A stretch of 64,000 nucleotides of DNA, from NCBI RefSeq assembly GCF_000613345.1, contig NZ_BAIS01000001.1, forward strand, positions 106,959 to 170,958. Reading direction: 5' to 3'. A model generated the notes under the pieces. The model had not been told where the DNA came from. It did no database searches and worked only from the letters and a program-made list of their open reading frames with translations. How positions within the stretch are numbered: position 1 is the first letter of the stretch; every line of letters begins with the position of its first letter. Shown piece by piece: positions 38,644-46,588 of the stretch. A program made the translations under genes and the position numbers. This DNA comes from Prevotella disiens JCM 6334 = ATCC 29426 (lineage in GTDB: Bacteria; Bacteroidota; Bacteroidia; Bacteroidales; Bacteroidaceae).

Positions 38644-39282
38644 TTGGAAACAACAAACATAGAAAGCAAACAAGAAAAGAAAGTACGCTTTGTTGTGCTT
38701 TTTACACTATGTATTATAATGGTGGAAGTATGCGCTGGACTCCTTTCTAAATCTATGGCATTGCTCGCAGACGCCATTCACTTGGGTTCACACATTCTCA
38801 TTTTAGGCGTAAACTGGTCGGCTTACATCTTGGTACGCCACTTGAAAAATAAACATTCCGACAAATATGACTCCAATAAAATATTGAGTCTATCGGCTTT
38901 TACAAGTGGTATCTTCCTTTTAGCAACCGCCGTATTCATTGCCGTTGAAGCCTTTGAACGCATCAATGAGAACAGTGGGCATATCACCAACCATAAATTT
39001 GCTATCATAACCGCTATTGCTGGACTTTTAGCCAACTTCATTTGTGTCTACGTTATGCGCAATCATGAGGGCGAAGGCGACTTAAATAGCCGTGCTGTCT
39101 ACTTGCATTTGCTATCTGATATATTAGCAAAATCAGGCATTATCGTTGGTATTGTCTGTGCCTTGTTATGGAATATTTTATGGATAGACGCTGCCGTTGC
39201 TATCGTTTCGGCAATCATCGCAGCCCATTGGGCGAAGAATTTGTTGTTAGACACGGGACGTTCATTAACCCAAAAGAATTAA
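38644..39282 (+). CDS. Cation diffusion facilitator exporter, short form with HxxxH in TM2
   Basis: Six-helix metal/proton antiporter of 212 residues. TM2 carries LLADAIHLGSH, so the usual HxxxD metal site is His46-x3-His50. TM5 carries His155-x3-Asp159 in YLHLLSDILAKSG. The cytoplasmic C-terminal domain of about 90 residues found in YiiP/CzcD is absent. The TTG at 38644 is taken as the start because the next ATG lies inside TM1. Zinc or cobalt export is the likely role. It sits in one operon with a ZIP importer-type gene. Confidence 0.82.
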   Translation: METTNIESKQEKKVRFVVLFTLCIIMVEVCAGLLSKSMALLADAIHLGSHILILGVNWSAYILVRHLKNKHSDKYDSNKILSLSAFTSGIFLLATAVFIAVEAFERINENSGHITNHKFAIITAIAGLLANFICVYVMRNHEGEGDLNSRAVYLHLLSDILAKSGIIVGIVCALLWNILWIDAAVAIVSAIIAAHWAKNLLLDTGRSLTQKN

Positions 39283-39315
39283 ATTAAAAATCAATAAAGA
39301 ATCAATTAAACACTT

Positions 39316-40062
39316 ATGGCTACAAAAATAAACATTAAAACAACCGAAGGCGACATCATCGTTGCCCTATACGATGAAACCCCAAAGCACCGCGATAACT
39401 TCATTAAGTTGGCTAAGGAGGGATATTTCGATGGAACACTCTTCCACAGAGTAATTAAAGACTTCATGATACAAGGCGGCGACCCAGATAGTAAGGACGC
39501 TCCAAAGGGGAAAATGCTCGGAACAGGTGGTCCCGACTATACCATTCCAGCCGAATTTGTTTATCCCAAACGCTATCATAAGCGAGGAGCATTGAGCGCA
39601 GCACGCACAGGCGACGAGGTTAATCCTGAGCGTGAAAGCAGCGGAAGTCAATTCTATATTGTTTGGGGAAAAACTTTCAACAAGGGAGAACTCAAACAAA
39701 TGGAAAAACAAATGACCATGCAACAAGAGCAAACCACCTTTGACGCATTAGTAAAGCAGCATCATGACGAAATAATGACCCTTCGCCGCAACCGAGATCG
39801 TGCTGGATTACAAGCCTTGCAAGACCAAATCATTGAAAAAACAAAACGTATCTGCAAAGAAAAGGGTAAACCACAATTCACAGAAGAGCAAGTGGAAACC
39901 TACACTACCATTGGTGGCACCCCATTTTTAGACAACCAATACACCGTATTTGGGGAAGTTTTAGAAGGACTTGACGTAGTAGAAAAGATTCAAAACACAG
40001 CAACCGAACGTGGAGACCGCCCGAAAAACGACATCAGTATGACCATTGAAGTAATGGAATAA
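39316..40062 (+). CDS. Cyclophilin-type peptidyl-prolyl isomerase
   Basis: A 248-residue protein. Cyclophilin motifs are TTEGDIIVALYDETPKHRDNFIKLAKEGYFDGTLFHRVIKDFMIQGGDP (catalytic Arg in FHRV), SSGSQFYIVWG, and the end FLDNQYTVFGEVLEGLDVVEKI. A charged insertion of about 65 residues (roughly 118-182, with MEKQMTMQQEQTTF) splits the domain, as in many Bacteroidota homologues. No signal peptide is seen, so it is probably cytoplasmic. It lies between two metal transporter genes. Confidence 0.93.
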   Translation: MATKINIKTTEGDIIVALYDETPKHRDNFIKLAKEGYFDGTLFHRVIKDFMIQGGDPDSKDAPKGKMLGTGGPDYTIPAEFVYPKRYHKRGALSAARTGDEVNPERESSGSQFYIVWGKTFNKGELKQMEKQMTMQQEQTTFDALVKQHHDEIMTLRRNRDRAGLQALQDQIIEKTKRICKEKGKPQFTEEQVETYTTIGGTPFLDNQYTVFGEVLEGLDVVEKIQNTATERGDRPKNDISMTIEVME

Positions 40063-40085
40063 AAACAAACAGAAAGGGAAAAGAT

Positions 40086-40865
40086 ATGACAGGAACAGCA
40101 TTTGGACTCTTAATCCCGCTCTTAGGAACGGTCTTAGGGTCGGCATTTGTATTCTTTATGAAGAATGAAATGCCTGCTCGCCTACAAAAAGCCTTATTAG
40201 GTTTTGCATCAGGTGTCATGGTAGCAGCCTCCATTTGGTCGCTCATCATTCCCTCAATGGAAATGTGGGCAGACCAAGGCAGGCTGCGCATCATACCAGC
40301 CTTAGTAGGATTCTTAGCAGGAATTGCTTTTTTGCTTCTAATCGACTATATTACGCCTCACTTACACATGGGCAGTAGCAAGCCAGAAGGACCACGAACA
40401 AAGCTCAGTCGTACCGCTATGCTCACCTTTGCCGTAACCATTCACAACCTCCCCGAGGGCATGGCAGTCGGCGTAGTCTTGGCTGGTGCAATGCAAGCAA
40501 GCACTTCCATTTCGACAGCAGGTGCTATGGCAATGGCGTTGGGTATTGCTATTCAGAACATTCCAGAGGGTGCTATCATCTCAATGCCAATGAAAGAAGC
40601 AGGCAATTCACGTTTAAAATCGTTCATCATAGGCGCATTAAGTGGTGTGGTAGAACCCATTGGGGCTATCTTGGTTATACTTTTAGCAAGCACCATTACC
40701 CCAACTCTCCCCTATTTGCTCAGTTTTGCTGCTGGTGCAATGTTTTATGTAGTAGTAGAAGAACTTATTCCAGAAGCTTCAGAGGGCGAGCATTCCAATC
40801 TTTCTACCATTGGATTTGCCATTGGATTTGCCGTTATGATGACCTTGGATGTTGTCTTAGGATAA
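40086..40865 (+). CDS. ZIP-family metal transporter
   Basis: Eight-helix divalent-metal transporter (zinc/iron) of 259 residues. The binuclear metal centre motifs are present in TM4 (HNLPEGMAVG) and TM5 (NIPEGAIIS). The N-terminal helix and the glycine-rich TM2 (LGFASGVMVAASIWSLIIPSMEM) match the GufA/ZupT branch. The TM3-TM4 loop is short with one His-x-His (HLHMG). It is the last gene of the operon, ending before a very strong terminator. Confidence 0.92.
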   Translation: MTGTAFGLLIPLLGTVLGSAFVFFMKNEMPARLQKALLGFASGVMVAASIWSLIIPSMEMWADQGRLRIIPALVGFLAGIAFLLLIDYITPHLHMGSSKPEGPRTKLSRTAMLTFAVTIHNLPEGMAVGVVLAGAMQASTSISTAGAMAMALGIAIQNIPEGAIISMPMKEAGNSRLKSFIIGALSGVVEPIGAILVILLASTITPTLPYLLSFAAGAMFYVVVEELIPEASEGEHSNLSTIGFAIGFAVMMTLDVVLG

Positions 40866-40913
40866 AAAATAAAAACATTTTAGAGCGAAGAAATATCTAC
40901 TAACATTCTCATT

Positions 40914-40968
40914 ATTAGCGCATAACATAACAAAAGACATCTTTTTTTATGTTATGCGCTAATCTTTT
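40914..40968 (+). terminator. Terminator of the Cof-CDF-PPIase-ZIP operon
   Basis: TTAGCGCATAACATAA and TTATGTTATGCGCTAA are perfect 16-bp complements with a 16-base loop, followed by TCTTTTTTAAG. Confidence 0.85.
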
Positions 40969-41016
40969 TTAAGAAAATTTTTAGTAGAAATATTTGGAGA
41001 ATATTAGAAAACTTAT

Positions 41017-41101
41017 TAACTTTGCATCAGTTTTTTTAGTGGTTAATTTAGTTTTAGTATTGGAACCTTGGTTGATGTGATATCAGTCAAGGCTTTTTTT
41101 T
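41017..41101 (+). ncRNA. Candidate small RNA with its own promoter and terminator
   Basis: TTTG (40993-40996), 20-bp spacer and TAACTTTG (41017-41024) form a consensus promoter. About 40 nt after the expected start (near 41030) a hairpin begins: CCTTG (41066-41070) and TGAT pair with ATCA and CAAGG (41088-41092). Eight T residues follow. The transcript would be about 72 nt. The only ATG in it is followed at once by a stop codon, so it is not a peptide gene. Target unknown. Confidence 0.55.
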
Positions 41102-41189
41102 GTCCAAAAATTAGGTATCCGAAGCCACAAAATAAGCAAAATCCAAATTTTCAGACACAGATTGAAATAAGAGAGAAGTTGATTGGGTA

Positions 41190-41224
41190 CAGAAAAAGAA
41201 AAGGCTGACTTCACAGCCAGCCTT
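41190..41224 (-). terminator. Terminator of the flavodoxin-DUF2023 operon
   Basis: AAGGCTG (41201-41207) pairs with CAGCCTT (41218-41224). On the minus strand the stem is followed by TTCTTTTTC. Confidence 0.7.
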
Positions 41225-41323
41225 AATCCTATACAAAAACATTATGAAATAATTTTATTTCGCGAACAAGATTTATATCTTTAATATATATGTGGTTTTA
41301 TCAATTCCTTACTTTTACACTTT

Positions 41324-41680
41324 TTATTGTAGCTGCTTGCACGAGCGACACTTACGTTCGCAATAACGTTCACACTGAACACGAATGTCGTAACCGAGCA
41401 TAGCACCCAATATAAAATCTTCCTCTGGTGTTAATTTGTTGAGAGGTTTTGTAACAAAAAGTTGGATAGCGTCCAAACATTCCTTGCGTCCGAAAAACAA
41501 ATTCAAACTGCTATTGCCTACGGGCTGTATAATATAAGGTATGTTTTGATTTTGAAGGCGTGTTCTTACAAAGTCTTCATACTTCTTATTGAAGGTATAA
41601 AGCACCATTTGGCGAACCCCTTTTTTGAACTCATAGATATGGTTCATCAAAACTTTCATATCATTTGCCATATCAAGCAT
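41324..41680 (-). CDS. DUF2023 family protein
   Basis: A 118-residue protein: MNHIYEFKKGVRQMVLYTFNKKYEDFVRTRLQNQNIPYIIQPVGNSSLNLFFGRKECLDAIQLF is characteristic of DUF2023. The C-terminus is cysteine-rich (CERYCERKCRSCKQ), suggesting a metal or Fe-S site. The family is restricted to a few phyla and usually adjoins a flavodoxin gene, as here (31 bp downstream of it). A role in flavodoxin-dependent electron transfer is plausible but unproven. Confidence 0.82.
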   Translation of the reverse strand: MLDMANDMKVLMNHIYEFKKGVRQMVLYTFNKKYEDFVRTRLQNQNIPYIIQPVGNSSLNLFFGRKECLDAIQLFVTKPLNKLTPEEDFILGAMLGYDIRVQCERYCERKCRSCKQLQ

Positions 41681-41711
41681 ATCGTGTTCTGTACGCTATC
41701 TTTCTATTTTA

Positions 41712-42200
41712 TTACAAAGAAGGTTTTATACCTTCCAACCAAGCATCAATTCGTCCCTCAGTAAGGTCGTCTTCATTAACATTATCCAAGGCAAGACCTA
41801 CAAAGTTACCGTCTACAACAGCTTCGCTATCATCGTAAGTGTAACCCTCGGTTGATACACCTGGTAAGATATTTGCACCTTCGCAAGCATCATAAATTTC
41901 TTTCATTGCGCTGCAAAAAGTATCAGAATACGATTCGCTATCACCACAACCAAACAAAGCTACTGTCTTTCCTGATAAATCAGCACTCTTCAAAACGTTT
42001 ACTGCATCGTACCAATCGTCTTGCAATTCGCCTGCTCCCCATGTTGAAGTTCCAAGGATAAGATTATCGAAATTAGCGATAGTATCTTCATTAAAATCAG
42101 ATGCGTTCATTGAATCTACACCTAATTTGTTAGCAATTGTTGCTGCGATGTCTTCGCAGATACCAGTTGATGAACCATAAACTACAATTGTACTCTTCAT
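41712..42200 (-). CDS. fldA: Flavodoxin
   Basis: FMN-binding electron carrier of 162 residues. The phosphate-binding loop is YGSSTGICEDIA near the N-terminus. The FMN-stacking loops are GTSTWGAGELQDDWYD (Trp) and GCGDSESYSDTFC (Tyr), all typical of long-chain flavodoxins. It can replace ferredoxin under iron limitation. A -7 box TATCTTTG (minus strand, 42250-42243) lies 42 bp upstream. DUF2023 follows in the same transcript. Confidence 0.95.
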   Translation of the reverse strand: MKSTIVVYGSSTGICEDIAATIANKLGVDSMNASDFNEDTIANFDNLILGTSTWGAGELQDDWYDAVNVLKSADLSGKTVALFGCGDSESYSDTFCSAMKEIYDACEGANILPGVSTEGYTYDDSEAVVDGNFVGLALDNVNEDDLTEGRIDAWLEGIKPSL

Positions 42201-42242
42201 ATTTGTATTGATGTTTTGTTACTGTTTAATTATTTTCAGTTG

Positions 42243-42250
42243 CAAAGATA
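42243..42250 (-). promoter_or_regulatory. -7 box of flavodoxin
   Basis: TATCTTTG on the minus strand fits TAnnTTTG, giving a leader of about 37 nt. Confidence 0.55.
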
Positions 42251-42633
42251 GATAGTTTCTAACTTTTGTGCAATACCTAAAAATGGTGGTTTTAGCAAAA
42301 TACCTATTTGTAGGTAGATACTTTTTAATCGGAAGCAACTCTGTTTTTCATTTTGTAGCCTTTATATAATAAGGTGAAAATGTTATTTAAAAATATGATA
42401 AATATGAAAATAGTAGTTTAATATTTCTATTTATCTCCTATAAGTAGATAATTTTTCTTCCCTATACAATGAAAACATAACTTTATAATACCCATAAATA
42501 AGCAAATTTGCACTCCCCTCCTAACAGAGGGGTTGGGAGAGGCTTTCGATTTTACCCGATTTTTGACCAATTTGTATCTGTCTGAAAATCAATACATTAC
42601 AAAACCATTTTCAATACCTATTATTTCTCATTT

Positions 42634-42693
42634 CAAAACAATAGGTTTTGAAGCTCAAAAGAGCCTATTTTGAACACTAAAACAAGCTCTTTT
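42634..42693. repeat. Modular intergenic repeat, locus D
   Basis: CAAAACAATAGGTTTTG, aagct, CAAAAGAGCCTATTTTG, aacact, AAAACAAGCTCTTTT. The first two modules match those of locus B. A diverged CCTATTATTT lies just to the left. It lies between divergent genes. Confidence 0.8.
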
Positions 42694-42844
42694 AAAAATG
42701 AGAAAAATAGCCATTGTTCCATTTTTCCTCTAATTTTGAGCGTAAAAGAAAGACCACGAAATCAAAAAGCATTTGAATAGAAGATTTACAAATGATGTTT
42801 TGCAAATAAATCCAATATTTTTCCGCTATTAAAGAAAATATTCG

Positions 42845-42852
42845 TACTTTTG
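42845..42852 (+). promoter_or_regulatory. -7 box of the nadBAC operon
   Basis: TACTTTTG, 26 bp before the nadB ATG, fitting TAnnTTTG. Confidence 0.65.
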
Positions 42853-42878
42853 CAAAGATTCAGAAAAACTGAAAAATC

Positions 42879-44462
42879 ATGATACACAAGTCAGATTTTC
42901 TTGTCATAGGAGGCGGTGTTGCTGGTATGAGTTATGCGCTTCGTGTGGCAAATAGTGGAAAAGGCAATGTTGTTTTGGTTTGCAAAACAACGCTTGACGA
43001 GGCTAACACAACGAAAGCACAAGGTGGAATTGCTTCGGTTACGAACTTAAAAGTCGATAATTTTGACAAGCACATAGCCGATACAATGATAGCAGGCGAC
43101 TATATTTCTGACCCTAAAGCCGTAGAAAATGTAGTTCGCAATGCGCCAGAAGCCATTCAAGACCTTGTTAATTGGGGGGTAAACTTCGATAAAAAAACCG
43201 ATGGCAGCTATGACTTACACCGTGAGGGAGGTCATAGCGAATTTAGAATTTTACACCATGCCGACGATACAGGCAACGAAATTCAACGTGGATTAATGGA
43301 GGCAGTGCGCCAAAACGAGCATATCACCATACTTGAAAACCACTATGCCGTTGAAATCATTACGCAACACCATTTAGGTGTAGAGGTTACACGCCGCACA
43401 CCCAATATAGAATGTTACGGAGCTTACATTTTAAATCCCGCAACACAAAAGATTGACACTTATTTAAGTAAGGTTACACTCATGGCAACAGGCGGTTGTG
43501 GGGCAGTTTATGCCACCACTTCCAACCCTAGCATTGCCACAGGCGACGGCATTGCAATGGTTTATAGAGCCAAAGGCGAAGTGGAACACATGGAGTTTGT
43601 GCAGTTCCACCCTACTGTTTTATATAATCCGAAAGAAACACGCCCCGCATTTTTAATCACCGAAGCCATGCGTGGCTATGGTGGAATATTGCGTTTGCCC
43701 AACGGAGAAGAGTTCATGCAAAGATACGATGAACGCCTTTCGCTTGCACCACGCGACATCGTTGCAAGGGCAATTGACCATGAAATGAAGATACATGGAC
43801 TGGCTCACGTTTGCTTAGATGTAACCTATAAAGATGCAGAAGAAACCAAAAAACATTTCCCTCACATCTATGAGAAATGTTTAAGTTTGGGCATTGACAT
43901 CACAAAAGAATATATCCCCGTTTGCCCAAGTGCGCATTATATGTGTGGAGGCATTAAAGTTGGACTCAATGGAGAGAGTTCTATCAAGCGACTTTATGCC
44001 GTTGGCGAATGTGCTTGCACAGGTCTTCATGGTGGCAATCGATTGGCAAGTAACTCCCTTGTAGAGGCTGTCGTCTATGCAAAGGCTGCTGCTGAGCATT
44101 CCATTGAAGTGTGCCAAGACTACGAGTTAAACCTTAATGTTCCCGAATGGGACGACGCTGGCACATTATCGAACGAGGAACGTGTGTTGATTACGCAAAG
44201 TATGAAAGAAGTTGGCGAAATAATGAGTAACTATGTGGGCATTGTTCGCAGCAATTTGCGCTTGAAACGTGCATGGAATCGATTGGATTTATTGTACGAA
44301 GAAACCGAAAAACTCTTTAAACAAGTAAAGGCTACGAAGGATATTTGTGAACTAAGAAACATGATAAACGTTGCTTATCTCATTACAAGACAGGCAATAG
44401 AACGAAAGGAAAGCCGTGGTTTGCATTACACAATTTCTTATCCATTACACGCAAACGACTAA
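42879..44462 (+). CDS. nadB: L-aspartate oxidase
   Basis: FAD enzyme converting L-aspartate to iminoaspartate, the first step of de novo NAD synthesis. The 527 residues include the N-terminal GGGVAGMSYALRVA dinucleotide fold, TTKAQGGIASV, the catalytic region HREGGHSEFRILHHADDTG, EFVQFHPTV, and the Arg/His of SAHYMCGGIKV...GLHGGNRLASNSL. It is followed by nadA after 43 bp, giving the operon order nadB-nadA-nadC. Confidence 0.97.
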   Translation: MIHKSDFLVIGGGVAGMSYALRVANSGKGNVVLVCKTTLDEANTTKAQGGIASVTNLKVDNFDKHIADTMIAGDYISDPKAVENVVRNAPEAIQDLVNWGVNFDKKTDGSYDLHREGGHSEFRILHHADDTGNEIQRGLMEAVRQNEHITILENHYAVEIITQHHLGVEVTRRTPNIECYGAYILNPATQKIDTYLSKVTLMATGGCGAVYATTSNPSIATGDGIAMVYRAKGEVEHMEFVQFHPTVLYNPKETRPAFLITEAMRGYGGILRLPNGEEFMQRYDERLSLAPRDIVARAIDHEMKIHGLAHVCLDVTYKDAEETKKHFPHIYEKCLSLGIDITKEYIPVCPSAHYMCGGIKVGLNGESSIKRLYAVGECACTGLHGGNRLASNSLVEAVVYAKAAAEHSIEVCQDYELNLNVPEWDDAGTLSNEERVLITQSMKEVGEIMSNYVGIVRSNLRLKRAWNRLDLLYEETEKLFKQVKATKDICELRNMINVAYLITRQAIERKESRGLHYTISYPLHAND

Positions 44463-44505
44463 GAAAGAAGTAATTATCTAAGATATTTAAAAACATTATA
44501 ACAAC

Positions 44506-45498
44506 ATGAATGACAAGAAATGGAGCGAACAGGGATTTATAGACGAGCCTACCCCTGCCAATACCGACATTAAAGCTGAAATAAAGCGTATGTGTAAAGA
44601 GAAGAATGCAGTCATTATGGCGCATTATTACGCCGATGCAGAAGTGCAAGATTTAGCCGATTTTGTTGGCGATAGTTTGGCTTTGGCACAAAAAGCAGCC
44701 ACAACCGATGCTGATATTATTATTATGTGCGGCGTTCATTTCATGGGTGAAACCAACAAAATACTTTGTCCTGAAAAGAAAATCATTGTGCCTGACCTCA
44801 ATGCTTCATGCTCTTTGGCAGAAAGTTGTCCTACCGATGCGTTCGAAAAATTTGTCAAAGCTCACCCCAATCATACTGTTATCAGTTATGTGAATACGAC
44901 AGCAGCTATAAAATCGCTTACCGATGTGGTGGTAACGAGTAGCAATGCTTGTCAAATCGTAGAATCATTCCCTAAAGATACAAAGATTATTTTCGGTCCA
45001 GACAAGAACCTTGGTGGTTACATCAACCGCATAACAGGGCGCAATATGTTGCTTTGGGACGGCGGTTGCCATGTTCATGAACGTTTTTCTGTGGAAGGTA
45101 TCAAGCAATTAAAGCAACAACACCCTAATGCAAAGGTATTGGTTCACCCTGAATGTAGAGAGGAAGTGGCTGAAATAGCCGACAAAGTGGGTAGCACAGC
45201 GGCCTTGTTGAAGTTCAGTATCAATGACGATGCTAACGAATTTATTGTGGTTACGGAAGTGGGAATCTTACACGAAATGCAAAAATCTGCCCCACAAAAG
45301 ACTTTTATTCCTGCACCTGCAGAGGATATTGAAAGTGGCTGTAACGAATGTAACTACATGAAACTCATTACAATGCGCAAACTTTACAACTGCATTAAAC
45401 ACGAATGGCCTACTATTGAGGTAGACTCTGAGATTGCAGAGAAGGCTGTGCGACCAATTAACAGAATGCTTGAAATTTCAAAACAATTAGGTTTATAA
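44506..45498 (+). CDS. nadA: Quinolinate synthase
   Basis: [4Fe-4S] enzyme condensing iminoaspartate with dihydroxyacetone phosphate to quinolinate. Length is 330 residues. The N-terminal AVIMAHYYADAEVQDLADFVGDSLALAQ and IIMCGVHFMGETNKIL (first cluster Cys) are present. PGTN-like cysteine contexts follow (VTSSNACQIV; SGCNECNYMKLITMRKLYNC) for the remaining ligands. It lies between nadB and nadC. Confidence 0.97.
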   Translation: MNDKKWSEQGFIDEPTPANTDIKAEIKRMCKEKNAVIMAHYYADAEVQDLADFVGDSLALAQKAATTDADIIIMCGVHFMGETNKILCPEKKIIVPDLNASCSLAESCPTDAFEKFVKAHPNHTVISYVNTTAAIKSLTDVVVTSSNACQIVESFPKDTKIIFGPDKNLGGYINRITGRNMLLWDGGCHVHERFSVEGIKQLKQQHPNAKVLVHPECREEVAEIADKVGSTAALLKFSINDDANEFIVVTEVGILHEMQKSAPQKTFIPAPAEDIESGCNECNYMKLITMRKLYNCIKHEWPTIEVDSEIAEKAVRPINRMLEISKQLGL

Positions 45499-45537
45499 AT
45501 TAAAGCGTACATTTCCCACCACTTATTCATAAAGAAA

Positions 45538-46413
45538 ATGTTACAAGTAGACGAATTAAACGCAAAATTAATCGACCTTGCCTTTAGCGAAGATATTGGC
45601 GACGGCGACCATACCACACTTTGTTGCATTCCAAAAGATGCAATGGGCGAAAGCAAACTATTGATAAAGCAAGACGGAATCTTTGCTGGTGTAGAAATAG
45701 CCAAACAAGTTTTCAAGAAGTTCGACCCTGAATTGCAGGTTGAAGTATATATAAAAGATGGCGAAAAGGTAAAGGTTGGCGACATCGTGATGAGTGTAAA
45801 AGGACGTGAACAAAGCCTTTTGCAAACTGAACGCCTTATGCTGAACATTTTGCAACGCATGAGTGGAATTGCAACAATGACCCATAAATACCAACAAGCA
45901 CTGATAGATGCTGGCACGAAAACACGAGTTTTAGACACACGAAAGACCACTCCTGGTATGCGAATGTTGGAAAAAGAAGCGGTAAAGATTGGTGGTGGCA
46001 TGAATCATCGTATTGGTTTGTTCGATATGATACTCCTTAAAGACAATCATATTGACTTCTGTGGCGGTGTGCATAACGCTATTTCACGAGCAAAAGCCTA
46101 TTGCAAAGAACACGGAAAGGACTTAAAAATAGAATGTGAAGTGCGTGATTTTAAGGAATTAGATGAGGCTTTAGCAGAAGGTTGCGACCGTATTATGTTC
46201 GATAACTTTACGCCTGAAGACACACGCAAGGCGGTTGAAATCGTTAATGGACGCTGCGAAACTGAATCAAGTGGCGGAATTACCTTCGAAACAATGATTC
46301 CTTATGCCAAAGCAGGAGTCGATTTTATTTCTTTTGGCGCACTTACTCACAGCGTTAAAGGCTTGGACATGAGCTTTAAAGCAGCTGGAAGCGATAAACT
46401 TATCATTAAATAA
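45538..46413 (+). CDS. nadC: Nicotinate-nucleotide pyrophosphorylase (carboxylating)
   Basis: Converts quinolinate and PRPP to nicotinate mononucleotide. The 291 residues carry EDIGDGDHTTL, LNILQRMSGIAT, DTRKTTPGMRMLEKEAV with the adjacent GGGMNHRIGLFD (phosphate and quinolinate binding), IECEVRDFKELDEAL, and SSGGITFETMIPYA. It completes the de novo NAD pathway with nadB and nadA. It ends about 115 bp before a strong bidirectional terminator. Confidence 0.97.
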   Translation: MLQVDELNAKLIDLAFSEDIGDGDHTTLCCIPKDAMGESKLLIKQDGIFAGVEIAKQVFKKFDPELQVEVYIKDGEKVKVGDIVMSVKGREQSLLQTERLMLNILQRMSGIATMTHKYQQALIDAGTKTRVLDTRKTTPGMRMLEKEAVKIGGGMNHRIGLFDMILLKDNHIDFCGGVHNAISRAKAYCKEHGKDLKIECEVRDFKELDEALAEGCDRIMFDNFTPEDTRKAVEIVNGRCETESSGGITFETMIPYAKAGVDFISFGALTHSVKGLDMSFKAAGSDKLIIK

Positions 46414-46528
46414 AGCCCCATAACGGCGAAATCTTTTAACGACACACGGCGAACTGTTCTAACGATTCGCCACGAATTTCCACAAAGGTTCGCCATAAAG
46501 TTCCATAAAGGTTCACCATGAGGCATAA

Positions 46529-46576
46529 TAAGCCCCATTAAGGATAGAGAAAATTGCTACCTTAATGGGGCTTTTT
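46529..46576. terminator. Bidirectional terminator between nadC and the S8 protease pseudogene
   Basis: AAGCCCCATTAAGG (from about 46530) and CCTTAATGGGGCTT (to 46573) are perfect 14-bp complements. T5 follows on the plus strand and an A/T-rich stretch on the minus strand. It serves both convergent units. Confidence 0.85.
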
Positions 46577-46588
46577 CGTTGCTCTGCC

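Larger units (their letters stand above)
40866..41323. other. Intergenic region with a candidate small RNA
   Basis: No protein gene. It contains the operon terminator (40914-40968), an isolated promoter plus terminator (40993-41101, described separately) and the minus-strand terminator of the DUF2023-flavodoxin unit (41190-41224). Confidence 0.65.
42201..42878. other. Divergent intergenic region between flavodoxin and nadB
   Basis: About 680 bp without a gene. It holds the flavodoxin -7 box, a GC-rich hairpin CCCCTC-CTAACA-GAGGGG (42515-42532) followed by TTGGGAGAGG, modular repeat locus D (42634-42693) and the nadB promoter box (42845-42852). No NAD-responsive motif that I recognise is visible. 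Confidence 0.6.
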
